Assembly (NCBI GenBank): GCA_011390155.1
Contig: JAABSW010000008.1
Location: 40,443-104,442, forward strand
Direction: 5' to 3'
DNA: 64,000 nt
Source: Clostridiaceae bacterium
GTDB taxonomy: Bacteria; Bacillota; Clostridia; Peptostreptococcales; Tindalliaceae
Shown here piece after piece: positions 17,888 to 27,055 of this stretch; the stretch's first letter is position 1; every line of letters starts with the position of its first letter. The notes under the pieces were generated by a model that worked only from the letters and a program-made list of their open reading frames with translations, did not search any database and was not told where the DNA came from. The translations under genes and the position numbers were made by a program.

Positions 17888-20800
17888 TTAGTTGATGCGC
17901 AAATATTCTTCCAGCAGCCGGTATTCCAGCGACGGTTTTTTCTGGTATCGTTTCATGGCCTTTAGGTACGCATTGGCTGTGTCCAAAGAGGTGAAGGTCG
18001 GCAGTTTATAGAGAATACCCAGTTTTCTTACCTGAAAGCCCCGGCTTCCGAAAACCTGACCCTGGGTGGGGGTGTTGATGATCATGTGAACTTTTTCTTC
18101 TTTTATGCCTTGCAGTAACTTGTCTTCCGGCATCACTGTGCAGTCGATACCCTGTTCTTTAAAGAACGCAGCGGTACCATTGGATCCCAGGCAGGTAAAT
18201 CCCATTTCCATCCATTTTCTTGCCAATGACAGCCCGGCATCCTTGTCTTCCCGCCGCAGGGAGAAGTAAATGCCTCCCGCTTCCTGCATGCGAATACCGG
18301 AAGCAATGAACCCTTTGAGAAGGGCTGTGTCATAATCCGGGTCCATGCCCAATACTTCCCCGGTGGATTTCATTTCCGGACCCAGGGCCATGTCAACGTC
18401 CGTCAGCTTTTCAGCCGAGAAGACAGGCACCTTCACCGCATAATACCCTTTGGTTGGCAACAACCCGGTGCCCCAGCCCATGGCTGTAAGTTTTTTACCC
18501 AACATGGCTTCCACCGCCAGCTTCACCATGGGTACCCCGGTCACTTTACTGAGGATGGGTACTGTTCTTGACGCCCGGGGATTGATCTCAATGACATAGG
18601 GGGTATCATCCATCACCACATACTGCACGTTCACCAGCCCTACAATCCGCATTTCCTTTACGATGGTTTCTGTCATCTCTTTCAGTTTGTTCAGCACCGA
18701 TTGTGACAAATGACGGGTGGGATACACTGAGATGGAGTCACCCGAATGCACCCCCGTTTTTTCAATGTGTTCCATGATGCCTGGAATAAGAACATCTTCA
18801 CCGTCTGCCACAGCATCCACTTCCACCTCAATGCCAGACAGGTATTGGTCCACGAAGAGGGGGTACTGCATGTTTAAAGAAATCATTTCTGATAAATAAG
18901 TGACCAGCTCGTTTTCATTGCTGATGATCTGCATGCCCCGGCCCCCAATGACGTAGGACGGCCTCACGATGACAGGGAACCCCAGGGTAATGGCCTTCTC
19001 CATGGCTTCATCGGCTGTATAAGCTGTTGCTCCCATGGGGGTTGCCAGTCCGTTTCGTTGCAAAAACTGGTTGCATTTCATCCGGTCTTCCGCCAGGTCC
19101 ATGGAAGGGAAAGAAGTACCCAGAATATTCACGCCCTTGGCGTACAGTGCCGGCGCCAGGTTTACGGAGGTTTGACCCCCCAGTTGCAGGATGACCCCCT
19201 CGGGCTGTTCCTGTCGAAGGACGTTCATCACGTCGTCCACGTGGAGGGTTTCAAAATACAGTTTATCCGCAGTGTCAAAGTCTGTACTCACCGTCTCCGG
19301 GTTGTTGTTCATCATGATGGATTGGTAGCCGGCATCTTTTAAGGCCCAAACCCCGTGGACACAACAATAGTCAAATTCGATGCCCTGGCCGATCCTGATG
19401 GGGCCGGAACCTATGACCAGCACCTTCTTCTCATCACTGATCCGGTTTTCATTTTCTTCTTCGTAACAGGAATAATAATAGGGTGTGGCCGCTTCAAATT
19501 CGCCGCTGCAGGTGTCCACCATTTTAAACACGGGGAAGATCCCGTGTTCTTCCCTAAATTTTTTCAGTGTTATTTCATCAATGCCAGACAGGTTCATGAT
19601 TTCATCATCAATGAACCCCATGGCCTCAGCCTCATGAAGCAGTGCGGCTGTCATGGCTTGCTGGGCCAGTTTTTTTTCAAGGTCGACAATGTGCTTCAAA
19701 CCCTGTAGGAACCAGGGGTCCACCTTGGTCATGTCATATAAATCGCCAATGCTTTTACCCCTTCGCAGCGCGTCTGCCAGGGCAAATACCCGCTCGTCAT
19801 CGCAGGCCATGATTTTGCCTGTCAGGGCTTCATCAGAAAGAGCTGTCATCTGGGCCAACCGCAAACCTGTAAAGTTGCCTTCCAGTGATGTGATGGCTTT
19901 CAGCAAAGCACTTTCAAAGGTTCTGGAAATGGCCATGACTTCACCCGTGGCCTTCATCTGTGTGCCCAGGGTTCGCTTGGCTGACCGAAATTTCTCAAAG
20001 GGCCATTTGGGAAACTTAATGACCACATAATCCAGCACCGGTTCAAAGAAAGCGCTGGAACCTTCTGTTACCGTATTTTTCAGTTCATTCAAACTGTAAC
20101 CGATGGCAATCTTGGCGGCAATTTTAGCAATGGGGTAGCCCACTGCTTTTGAAGCCAGGGCGCTGGAGCGGCTTACACGAGGGTTTACCTCGATGACCAG
20201 GTATTCACTGCTTTCCGGGTTCAGTGCAAACTGAATGTTGCACCCACCCGCTACCTTTAGGGCACGGATGATTTTGATGGAGGCCTGGCGGAGCATTTGG
20301 TATTCCCTGTCCCGCAGCGTCTGGGAAGGGGCTATGACAATGCTGTCGCCGGTATGAACCCCCACCGGATCCATGTTTTCCATGTTGCAGATGATGATGC
20401 AATTGTCTTTATGGTCACGGATGACCTCGTATTCGATTTCTTTCCAGCCTGCTACGCTCTGTTCCAGCAGAATTTGTCCAATAGGACTGGCTTTCATCCC
20501 TCTTTCACAGATTTCCAGCAACTCTTCCTGGGTGGCGGCGATTCCACCACCGGTGCCCCCCAAGGTGTAGGCGGGACGGATGATCACCGGCAATCCGGCT
20601 TCATCCACAAACTTCTGGCACTGCTCCAAGGTGGTGGCAATGATGCTTAACGCCACCGGTTCTTCAATTTCATTCATCAAGTCCTTAAACGCTTCCCTGT
20701 CTTCCGCCTTGTGAATGGTTTCCCAATTCACACCCAGCAATTGCACTTGTTTCTCCGCTAGTATTCCCTTTTCTTCCAAGGTCATGGCCAGGTTCAAGGC

Positions 20801-21082
20801 TGTCTGGCCGCCGAAACCTGCCAGAATGCCATCCGGTTTCTCTTTGTCCAGGATTTGCTGGATGCTCTCCATGGTCATGGGTTCGATATACACCTTGTCA
20901 GCAATATGATTGTCCGTCATGATGGTGGCCGGGTTGCTGTTCAACAGCACCGTTTCGATGCCTTCTTCCTTAATGGCCTTGCAGGCCTGGGTGCCTGAAT
21001 AATCAAATTCCGCAGCCTGACCTATGACAATAGGGCCGGATCCAAGAATTAAAACTTTTTTCAGTGCTTTATTTAATGGCAT
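17888..21082 (-). CDS. carB: Carbamoyl-phosphate synthase large subunit
   Basis: A 1064-residue enzyme combining ammonia, bicarbonate and two ATP into carbamoyl phosphate. It holds two homologous ATP-grasp halves: the first begins [20 protein letters not shown], with [14 protein letters not shown]; the second begins [18 protein letters not shown], with [13 protein letters not shown]. The C-terminal methylglyoxal-synthase-like allosteric domain contains [10 protein letters not shown], where UMP or ornithine bind in relatives. Full length. It overlaps the carA end by 10 bp and is the last gene of argF-carA-carB. Confidence 0.98.
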   Translation of the reverse strand: MPLNKALKKVLILGSGPIVIGQAAEFDYSGTQACKAIKEEGIETVLLNSNPATIMTDNHIADKVYIEPMTMESIQQILDKEKPDGILAGFGGQTALNLAMTLEEKGILAEKQVQLLGVNWETIHKAEDREAFKDLMNEIEEPVALSIIATTLEQCQKFVDEAGLPVIIRPAYTLGGTGGGIAATQEELLEICERGMKASPIGQILLEQSVAGWKEIEYEVIRDHKDNCIIICNMENMDPVGVHTGDSIVIAPSQTLRDREYQMLRQASIKIIRALKVAGGCNIQFALNPESSEYLVIEVNPRVSRSSALASKAVGYPIAKIAAKIAIGYSLNELKNTVTEGSSAFFEPVLDYVVIKFPKWPFEKFRSAKRTLGTQMKATGEVMAISRTFESALLKAITSLEGNFTGLRLAQMTALSDEALTGKIMACDDERVFALADALRRGKSIGDLYDMTKVDPWFLQGLKHIVDLEKKLAQQAMTAALLHEAEAMGFIDDEIMNLSGIDEITLKKFREEHGIFPVFKMVDTCSGEFEAATPYYYSCYEEENENRISDEKKVLVIGSGPIRIGQGIEFDYCCVHGVWALKDAGYQSIMMNNNPETVSTDFDTADKLYFETLHVDDVMNVLRQEQPEGVILQLGGQTSVNLAPALYAKGVNILGTSFPSMDLAEDRMKCNQFLQRNGLATPMGATAYTADEAMEKAITLGFPVIVRPSYVIGGRGMQIISNENELVTYLSEMISLNMQYPLFVDQYLSGIEVEVDAVADGEDVLIPGIMEHIEKTGVHSGDSISVYPTRHLSQSVLNKLKEMTETIVKEMRIVGLVNVQYVVMDDTPYVIEINPRASRTVPILSKVTGVPMVKLAVEAMLGKKLTAMGWGTGLLPTKGYYAVKVPVFSAEKLTDVDMALGPEMKSTGEVLGMDPDYDTALLKGFIASGIRMQEAGGIYFSLRREDKDAGLSLARKWMEMGFTCLGSNGTAAFFKEQGIDCTVMPEDKLLQGIKEEKVHMIINTPTQGQVFGSRGFQVRKLGILYKLPTFTSLDTANAYLKAMKRYQKKPSLEYRLLEEYLRIN

Positions 21083-22152
21083 TGGCTTCGCTCCTTCATT
21101 ACGTTCACAAATCTGTCAAAAAGGTGAGCCGTGTCAGTTGGACCAGGGGCACCTTCGGGATGAAACTGCACGGAGAAAACCGGCAGCTCCTTATGCTTCA
21201 TGCCTTCAACGGTCTGGTCATTCAAGTTTGTGTGGGTGATGATCATGTCCTTTGCCTTCACACTGTCAGCATCCACAGCGAATCCGTGATTCTGGGAAGT
21301 GATATAGGCCCTGTCCTGCTCAATGTCGTACACACCGTGGTTACCACCTCGATGACCGTATTTCATTTTATAGGTTTTTCCTCCCACGGCATGTGCCAGT
21401 AACTGGTGTCCCATACAAATCCCAAAAACAGGTATTTCCTTCATTAGCTGTTGGATGAGGGCGATCCCCTCCGTAGCTGTTTCCGGGTTTCCAGGGCCGT
21501 TGCTTACCAAGAGTCCATCCGGCTCATAAGCCCTAATCTCTTCCAGTGATGTGCCATAGGGAAACATCATGATGTCGCACTGCCTTTTTTGCAGTTCCCG
21601 GATCATGTTTTCCTTAACGCCCAAGTCAAGCAAAGCTACCCGAAAACTTTCTCCCGGCAAATGACATTTTTTCTGAATGCCCACCACTTTCATCCAGTCT
21701 TCCTTTAAGGTCGTTGCTGTCAACAGCTGTTCAAGGCCTTTCACATCAGAGATTTCCGTAGAAATGACACCTTTTAACGCACCTTCATTTCTGATCTTTC
21801 GGGTGATACTGCGGGTATCCACGTCGGAGACACCTGGCAATCCAAGGCGCTGCATCATGTCTTCAAGGGTGGATTCACTCATATAATTGGAGGGATGTTT
21901 GGAAATGGACCGTACAATGACCCCTCTGGCGAAGATGCTCTCTGATTCATTTTCGTTAATGTTCACCCCATAATTACCAATCAAAGGGTAGGTCAGTGTG
22001 ATGATTTGCCCTGCATAGGAAGGGTCTGTCAGAATTTCCTGGTAACCTGTGATGGCCGTGTTAAACACCATTTCGCCAACGGCAGTGCCGACGCGACCGA
22101 ATCCTTTTCCTCTATACAATGTACCGTCTTCAAAATAAATAATACCTTCCAT
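21073..22152 (-). CDS. carA: Carbamoyl-phosphate synthase small subunit
   Basis: A 359-residue glutaminase subunit. The start at 22152 follows AAAGGAGC and gives the family N-terminus [15 protein letters not shown]; a longer frame exists without better support. The N-terminal CarA domain has [16 protein letters not shown]; the class I amidotransferase domain has the nucleophile Cys in [12 protein letters not shown] and the catalytic His-Glu in FHPEGAPGP. It releases ammonia from glutamine for CarB. It lies 55 bp downstream of argF. Confidence 0.97.
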   Translation of the reverse strand: MEGIIYFEDGTLYRGKGFGRVGTAVGEMVFNTAITGYQEILTDPSYAGQIITLTYPLIGNYGVNINENESESIFARGVIVRSISKHPSNYMSESTLEDMMQRLGLPGVSDVDTRSITRKIRNEGALKGVISTEISDVKGLEQLLTATTLKEDWMKVVGIQKKCHLPGESFRVALLDLGVKENMIRELQKRQCDIMMFPYGTSLEEIRAYEPDGLLVSNGPGNPETATEGIALIQQLMKEIPVFGICMGHQLLAHAVGGKTYKMKYGHRGGNHGVYDIEQDRAYITSQNHGFAVDADSVKAKDMIITHTNLNDQTVEGMKHKELPVFSVQFHPEGAPGPTDTAHLFDRFVNVMKERSQCH

Positions 22153-22207
22153 CTCTACTCGCTCCTTTGGATCACTCATCCGTCCTGGTGAAGTTTTTTT
22201 GTTCTGT

Positions 22208-23284
22208 TTATGCCATTGTGGCCACCATCAACGCTTTGATGGTGTGCAACCGATTTTCAGCTTCATCAAAAACCACAGATTGTTTGCTTCTGAAAACCTC
22301 GTCCGTTACTTCCAGTTCTTTCAGCCCGAAAGTTTCATACACTTCTTTGCCCATCTGGGTTTCACCATCATGAAATGCCGGCAGACAATGCATAAATAGG
22401 CTGTCTTCCTTACCCGTGGCCTTCATCAGTGAAGCATTCACCTGGTAGGGCAGTAACTGCTTAATTCTTTCTTCAAATTGGTCTTCCTCTCCCATGGATA
22501 CCCATACATCTGTGTACACAACATCAGCACCTTTAACACCCTCTGCAGGATCTTCAACCAGAGAGACAGAACCGCCTGTGGACGCTGCCACCTGTTTCAT
22601 TTCATGAACCAGCGCTTCCTCCGGAAATAGACTGGCAGGGGCCACTGCCCTGAAATCCATGCCCATTTTTGCAGCGCCGATCATGAGAGAATTGGCCATG
22701 TTGTTCCGGGCATCGCCAACGTATGCGAAACTCACCTGATTCAGTGGTTTATTTAGCTTTTCACTGATGGTCATAAAATCAGCCAGAATTTGTGTGGGAT
22801 GATACTGGTCCGTCAATCCGTTCCACACAGGCACGCCCGCATGTGTAGCCAACAGCTCCACCGTGAGATGTTCAAACCCTCTAAATTCAATGCCGTCATA
22901 ATACCGTCCCAGCACCTTGGCTGAATCTTCGATGGATTCCTTTTTACCAATTTGCGAATCTTTCGATCCCAGAAAAGTGGCATGGCCTCCTTCATCACGT
23001 ATTGCCACCTCAAAGGCGCACCGGGTTCTTGTGGATGTTTTTTCAAACAAAAGCACAATGTTTTTTCCCGAAAGCAGGGGTGCTTCAAAAGGGTGATTTT
23101 TTTTCTTTTCCTTTAACACTGCTGCCAGAACAAGAAGAGAGCGAATCTCTTCCGGCGAATAATCCTTCAGGGTTAAAAAACTTTTTCCCCGTAACCTGCT
23201 GGCGGCTTCCAGTGCTTTCTCAATCTGTATGGCAAACCCACTGCCCTGGTCTGGTTGTATTAAAGAGTGATTCATCGATTTCAT
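22208..23284 (-). CDS. argF: Ornithine carbamoyltransferase with N-terminal extension
   Basis: A 358-residue enzyme condensing carbamoyl phosphate with ornithine to give citrulline. Family motifs are [15 protein letters not shown] (carbamoyl phosphate site), [18 protein letters not shown], and the ornithine loop [10 protein letters not shown]. The start at 23284 has GGAGG six bases upstream and lies just after a sigma-A promoter. The usual family N-terminus [17 protein letters not shown] begins only at about residue 31, so the protein carries an extra 25-30 residues. First gene of argF-carA-carB, linking carbamoyl phosphate supply with arginine metabolism. Confidence 0.95.
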   Translation of the reverse strand: MKSMNHSLIQPDQGSGFAIQIEKALEAASRLRGKSFLTLKDYSPEEIRSLLVLAAVLKEKKKNHPFEAPLLSGKNIVLLFEKTSTRTRCAFEVAIRDEGGHATFLGSKDSQIGKKESIEDSAKVLGRYYDGIEFRGFEHLTVELLATHAGVPVWNGLTDQYHPTQILADFMTISEKLNKPLNQVSFAYVGDARNNMANSLMIGAAKMGMDFRAVAPASLFPEEALVHEMKQVAASTGGSVSLVEDPAEGVKGADVVYTDVWVSMGEEDQFEERIKQLLPYQVNASLMKATGKEDSLFMHCLPAFHDGETQMGKEVYETFGLKELEVTDEVFRSKQSVVFDEAENRLHTIKALMVATMA

Positions 23285-23319
23285 AAGTGACCCTCCTGAC
23301 TTCAAATTTGATTCTCATA

Positions 23320-23348
23320 ATTATACAGTAAGTATTATATTTATGCAA
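23320..23348 (-). promoter_or_regulatory. Sigma-A promoter of argF-carAB
   Basis: On the minus strand TTGCAT (23348-23343), a 17-base spacer and TATAAT (23325-23320), about 36 bases before the argF start. The A/T-rich spacer and flanks contain TGCATAAATATAAT, faintly like an ArgR/AhrC box, so arginine control is possible but unproven. Confidence 0.8.
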
Positions 23349-23448
23349 CCTTATTTTTATTTTTCCCTTGTTATTGCTCAAGGGAGGGATTGTTTGAGTC
23401 ACCTTACCTTCTTACCAAATGGTTAATGTGTGTTTATCCAAAAAAAGC

Positions 23449-23473
23449 GAAAAGCCGCCATTTGGCGGCTTTT
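23449..23473 (-). terminator. Rho-independent terminator of veg
   Basis: Perfect 11-bp arms (23450-23460, 23463-23473) with a 2-base loop, followed on the minus strand by a T-run. The veg stop codon overlaps its first bases. Confidence 0.85.
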
Positions 23474-23738
23474 AACTGACTTTAATTTGACGGTTGTCTT
23501 CACACACTGTAATTTCAACAGTCTCAGTCAGTATATCACAATAGCTGTAGGATACCCGTCTGACACTATCAAAATCACCATACACTTTTACCACGAATAT
23601 GCTGGGATACGTATCCTCCAGGATACCTTCCCTTACCACTATTCGCTTCCTGCCTTTGTTGGCCTTTAGCGTCACCCGTTGTCCAAGATAGCCCTCGATG
23701 ATCTTCCTGATTTCGCCTAATGTATTTTTATCAGCCAA
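23472..23738 (-). CDS. veg: Veg family protein
   Basis: An 88-residue protein of the Firmicute Veg family. GQRVTLKANKGRKRIVVREG, LEDTYPSIFVVKV and RVSYSYCDILTETVEI match Veg through its whole length. I start it at the TTG at 23738, behind AGAGGTG, because this gives the family-like N-terminus (M)ADKNTLGEIRKIIEGYLG; the ATG at 23759 lies upstream of that ribosome site. In Bacillus, Veg is linked to biofilm gene control. It is monocistronic, with a consensus promoter and terminator. Confidence 0.92.
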   Translation of the reverse strand: MADKNTLGEIRKIIEGYLGQRVTLKANKGRKRIVVREGILEDTYPSIFVVKVYGDFDSVRRVSYSYCDILTETVEITVCEDNRQIKVS

Positions 23739-23771
23739 ACCATCACCTCTTTCACACATTACATCAAAATC

Positions 23772-23800
23772 AGTATACCACAGAAAACAGATGATGTCAA
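23772..23800 (-). promoter_or_regulatory. Strong sigma-A promoter of veg
   Basis: On the minus strand TTGACA (23800-23795), 17-base spacer, TATACT (23777-23772). The near-consensus match parallels the well-known strong veg promoter of Bacillus. Confidence 0.88.
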
Positions 23801-23853
23801 TCGCAAATTATTTATTATATAACTCCTTTATGTCTTTTGTCAAACATTTTTTT

Positions 23854-24702
23854 CTATTTTCCGCAGGGAATTAACAGCACCGGTCTTTTTGAGTGTCTGG
23901 ACACTGCATCGGAAGTACTGCCAAGAAGCAGGGATTTTAATAAGCCTGCCCCACGGGTAGCCATAACAATCAGGTTGGCATCTTCCTCCTCTGCCGTGGC
24001 GGTGATAATTTTCGACGGAAGTCCGACACCTGTTTTCACCTTTACCTGAATCCCCTCATTTCTGAAACCCTGGGCGATTTCTTCCAGCTGCCGATTGTAG
24101 TCTTCCAAAATACGCTCAACCTCTTCCCTGGTTTCTCCATGCTCAGCAACAGACAGCAGTATGATTTCCTGAATAGCCTTCATCTGACTGATTTCATCCA
24201 ATACCATCTGAGAACACCGGGAAAAATCAATGGGCACCACAATTTTATCAAATTTATTTGTGCATACATTCTGCAGGTGGTTCTGCTCATCTTTACGGTA
24301 TTTCTCGATTAAAACAGGGGTTGTTGTCATTCTAATAAGGTCAAAGGTGGTACTTCCCAAAAATATTTCTTTGAGAATGCTTTTACCAATGGAGCCGATG
24401 AGAATAAGAGAGGCCTGTTCCTTCTCAGCCACATGGGCAATTTCAGAGGCTGCAAAGCCACCCAACACGTTAAACCTGGCTTTGATGCCCATTTTCTTAA
24501 GGTCTTCCACTGTTTCCTTTAGTTTCGCTTCAGTTTCCTGCTGAACAGCAATGATGGAACGTTCTTCACCAATGCGCAAATCAATGACATGCACCAGGAT
24601 CACTTCTTCAAGGCCTTTATCAACCAATTCTCCCACGCAGTTCAATAGTTTGTCTGAAGCCGGGGAGAAATCGACTGCGATGACCACTTTTTTCACCAGC
24701 AT
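23854..24702 (-). CDS. Tandem universal stress protein (two UspA domains)
   Basis: A 282-residue cytoplasmic protein of two Usp domains (about 1-140 and 150-280). The first has the ATP motif GSIGKSILKEIFLGST (G-x2-G-x9-G-S) and begins VVIAVDFSPASDKLL; the second begins IVVPIDFSRCSQMV and has ATRGAGLLKSLLLGST, in which the first glycine is alanine. ATP binding is therefore likely in at least the first half. GAGGAGG precedes the ATG. Role in stress is by family only. It lies between the HesB-like terminator and veg. Confidence 0.92.
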   Translation of the reverse strand: MLVKKVVIAVDFSPASDKLLNCVGELVDKGLEEVILVHVIDLRIGEERSIIAVQQETEAKLKETVEDLKKMGIKARFNVLGGFAASEIAHVAEKEQASLILIGSIGKSILKEIFLGSTTFDLIRMTTTPVLIEKYRKDEQNHLQNVCTNKFDKIVVPIDFSRCSQMVLDEISQMKAIQEIILLSVAEHGETREEVERILEDYNRQLEEIAQGFRNEGIQVKVKTGVGLPSKIITATAEEEDANLIVMATRGAGLLKSLLLGSTSDAVSRHSKRPVLLIPCGK

Positions 24703-24770
24703 GACCTTCGCCTCCTCTGTTTTGTTAGTATTTTCTGTGTATTATATATACTATTATACCACGATTCCAC

Positions 24771-24801
24771 AAAAAAAAGACAGCCCCAAAGGACTGTCTT
24801 T
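24771..24801 (-). terminator. Rho-independent terminator of the HesB-like gene
   Basis: Eleven-bp arms with one mismatch (24776-24786, 24791-24801), followed on the minus strand by an eight-base T-run. It lies 33 bases after the stop of the UGA-containing gene. Confidence 0.85.
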
Positions 24802-24833
24802 CATGGACGTTCAGTGTTACATCTGCCTGGTGT

Positions 24834-25133
24834 TTACCCGCAGCTTCCGCTGAAAGATCCACCGCCAGCATAATTAACCATAAAGCGTTTACCTAAAAAC
24901 CCTGAGCTAAAATCAACAATGACACTGCCAAACTGCTTGTCTGTGTCTTCGTCAACCACAAAGCTGATGCCCTCAATTTCCTTCTCAACATCTGTTTCTT
25001 TTGCCTCATCCAGAGACAATGCAAATCGCGGGCCTGCTCAGCCAATGCCTGCAACGTACACACGCACTTTTTTTCCTTCAGCATTTTGTTCAGCAATTGC
25101 TTCTTTTGCTGCATTCGTAATGGAAATATTCAT
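24834..25133 (-). CDS. HesB-like (IscA-type) candidate selenoprotein with in-frame UGA
   Basis: Read through one TGA (25040-25038), this is a 99-residue protein: residues 1-31 start MNISITNAAKEAIAEQNAEG and end VYVAGIG, residue 32 is UGA, then AGPRFALSLDEAKE and so on to GSFSGSCG. Both halves match the small HesB/IscA-like family, where the aligned residue in GxG-x-xGP is Cys or, in some clostridial members, selenocysteine. The start follows GGGAGGG, and promoter and terminator bracket exactly this reading frame. A hairpin lies 12 bases after the UGA. The family is thought to bind or pass iron-sulphur clusters. Alternatives are a pseudogene or a base error; the conserved downstream half argues against decay. 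Selenocysteine machinery is not in this window. Confidence 0.82.
25000..25025 (-). promoter_or_regulatory. Candidate bacterial SECIS hairpin
   Basis: On the minus strand, 12 bases after the UGA, UUUG/CAAA and CAUU/GAUG form a two-part stem with a 3-base bulge and a 7-base apical loop GUCUCUG, 21-27 bases from the UGA. A guanine at the loop start and this distance fit the loose consensus of bacterial SECIS elements. Short stems of this kind also arise by chance, so it supports but does not prove selenocysteine insertion. Confidence 0.5.
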
Positions 25134-25178
25134 GAACTCACTCCCTCCCCCCTCGGTATAGGGGTCAATATAATACAT

Positions 25179-25206
25179 ATTATACCATGGTTTTTGTATT
25201 TGTCAA
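25179..25206 (-). promoter_or_regulatory. Consensus sigma-A promoter of the HesB-like gene, palindromic -10 region
   Basis: On the minus strand TTGACA (25206-25201), 16-base spacer and TATAAT (25184-25179), both perfect hexamers. The -10 sits in a palindrome TATAATA-TG-TATTATA that could be a repressor site. Confidence 0.85.
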
Positions 25207-25221
25207 CATGCGTCCCCCGGG

Positions 25222-25260
25222 TTTATCCGATGACTACCACCGCGAAGAATCCTGTATATC
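25222..25260 (-). repeat. 39-bp copy of the dispersed repeat, both ends joined
   Basis: Directly after the pepA stop. On the minus strand it begins GATATACAGGATTCTTCGC (17 of 19 bases match 60804-60822) and runs straight into the 22-base core, which is identical to 60971-60992. It therefore looks like the 60.8 kb element without its inner 150 bases. Confidence 0.8.
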
Positions 25261-26775
25261 TTATACCCCTTCATGCTTCCAATCATTCACCAAATATGCC
25301 AGTGTTCTAACAGCAACGCCCGTGCCTCCTTTAACCTGGTAGGCTTTAGGCTTCTTCGTATAACTGGTGCCGGCAATGTCCATGTGCACCCATGGCCGGT
25401 CATCCACAAAGGCTTTGAGGAACAACCCGGCCGTGATGGCACCTGCTTCCTTCCCACCGATGTTCTGCAAATCTGCCACGTCACTTTTCAACTGCTCGGC
25501 GTACTCATCATAGGCAGGCAGCGGCCAGCAGGCTTCTCCTGCTTTTTTACCAGCATCAACCACGGATTGTTGCCACTGTTCATCGTTGCTCACAAGGCCG
25601 GAGGCATGATTGCCCAGGGCAATGACGCAAGCCCCTGTTAACGTGGCCACATTCACCAGCCGGCTGGCACCTAGCTGCTGAGCATAACACAGGCAGTCTG
25701 CCAATACCAGTCTCCCCTCAGCATCTGTGTTTAGTATTTCCACCGTTTTTCCATTCATTGAGGTGAGTATATCCCCGGGTCGATAGGCTGTTCCTGATGG
25801 CATGTTTTCACATAACCCCACCACTGCCAGTACATTAGCGACAGGTTTCAATTTTCCAAGGGCTTCCATGGCTCCCAGGACTGCAGCAGCACCTGCCATA
25901 TCACCCTTCATTTCATCCATGCCTGCCCCTGGTTTCAGGGAGATGCCTCCAGAATCGAAGGTGAGTCCTTTTCCCACTAGCCCAATGATTTCATCCTTGG
26001 CATCCGGGTTGCCTTCGTATTTCATAACAACCAATTTGGGAGGTTTGGCACTTCCCGCAGCGACCCCCAGGAAGCATCCCATGTTCAAGTCTTTCATCTC
26101 TTCCCGTCCCAGTACTTCGAAGCTCATGCCAGCCTCACGGGCGATTTCCTCCGCCTTGCAGACCATGGCTTCAGGGTCCATGACATTGGGAGGTTCGTTC
26201 ACCAGGTTTCTGGCAGTCAGCACCCCCTGGGCCAAACAGGCACCCTCTTCCAGTCCTTTATCAATCTGTTCACCCACTTGTTCATCCTGGCCATACAAAA
26301 GCACTTTCTGAACTGTTGGCTCCTGATCATTGTCATCTTTTTTCTTTTTATATGCAAGAAAACGGTAGCTGCCCATGGTCAACCCTTCGGCCAGGTATGT
26401 TCCCACTTCCCTGGCATTCAGCCCTTCTTTCATCAGCACTGGCATGGCCATTGTCACCGCTTTTGTTTTTTCCGCTGCTTTCAGTGCCTGGGCAGCTGCT
26501 TTTCGGATCACTTCTCCATTAAGCTTTTCTTCCTTTCCAAGACCAAGTAACACAACACGTTTAGCTGTAACCTGTCCCTGGGAAAAAATCGTTTCAGTTT
26601 GACCTTCTTTTCCTTTGAAAATGCCTTCCGTCATCATTTCTGCAATCTGCCCTGACAGTTTCACGTCCAAACGCTGAACGTCAGTATCTAAGACATTGGC
26701 TTCTTCATAAATTCCAATGACCAATACATCCGTTGTTATCCCTTCAAGGGATTCTTTTACCCACTGCATCTGCAT
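25261..26775 (-). CDS. pepA: Leucyl (cytosol) aminopeptidase PepA
   Basis: A 504-residue M17 aminopeptidase releasing N-terminal amino acids from peptides. The catalytic C-terminal domain has VGKGLTFDSGGISLKPGAGM with metal ligand Asp and Lys, DMAGAAAVLGAM, and the signature NTDAEGRLVLAD. I start at the ATG at 26775, 11 bases after GGAGG, giving MQMQWVKESLEGIT; an upstream frame adds 31 residues without support. Length is typical. Homohexameric and cytosolic by family. The repeat at 25222-25260 lies directly after its stop, with no clear terminator. Confidence 0.95.
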   Translation of the reverse strand: MQMQWVKESLEGITTDVLVIGIYEEANVLDTDVQRLDVKLSGQIAEMMTEGIFKGKEGQTETIFSQGQVTAKRVVLLGLGKEEKLNGEVIRKAAAQALKAAEKTKAVTMAMPVLMKEGLNAREVGTYLAEGLTMGSYRFLAYKKKKDDNDQEPTVQKVLLYGQDEQVGEQIDKGLEEGACLAQGVLTARNLVNEPPNVMDPEAMVCKAEEIAREAGMSFEVLGREEMKDLNMGCFLGVAAGSAKPPKLVVMKYEGNPDAKDEIIGLVGKGLTFDSGGISLKPGAGMDEMKGDMAGAAAVLGAMEALGKLKPVANVLAVVGLCENMPSGTAYRPGDILTSMNGKTVEILNTDAEGRLVLADCLCYAQQLGASRLVNVATLTGACVIALGNHASGLVSNDEQWQQSVVDAGKKAGEACWPLPAYDEYAEQLKSDVADLQNIGGKEAGAITAGLFLKAFVDDRPWVHMDIAGTSYTKKPKAYQVKGGTGVAVRTLAYLVNDWKHEGV

Positions 26776-26953
26776 TAGTTTGCACACCTCCAGGTTTTTT
26801 TGCCGGTAGTTATTTCCCGACAGTTTTCTTGTTACCTGTATCATACCATAATCTTTCTCTTTTTTCATGGCACCCTTCTTTGAAAGCCTGGAGTATACAA
26901 TATTGCATAAATTTATGCTCTGTTATTGATGCCACTGGGTAATTGTGTTATGA

Positions 26954-26973
26954 TAAGTGAAAATTATCACTTA
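26954..26973. promoter_or_regulatory. Inverted repeat upstream of nhaC
   Basis: Perfect 7-bp arms TAAGTGA / TCACTTA with a 6-base spacer, about 80 bases before the nhaC start in the divergent pepA-nhaC region. A regulator-binding site is plausible; no regulator is identified. Confidence 0.4.
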
Positions 26974-27055
26974 ATTCTGTGTGTTTGTTGATGATTGGAG
27001 GTGGTTACATAAATCAACACAGCAACAACGAATCAAAAAATAAGGAGGCGTTTAA

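Noticed and set aside
17888..22152. Many long open frames opposite carA and carB
   Set aside because: They are antisense shadows of strongly conserved enzymes, with no ribosome sites or recognisable protein sequence.
25038..25040. The TGA in the HesB-like gene as a true stop or pseudogene mark
   Set aside because: Both sides keep the family sequence, only one stop interrupts, and promoter and terminator bracket the joined frame; a base error remains possible and is stated.
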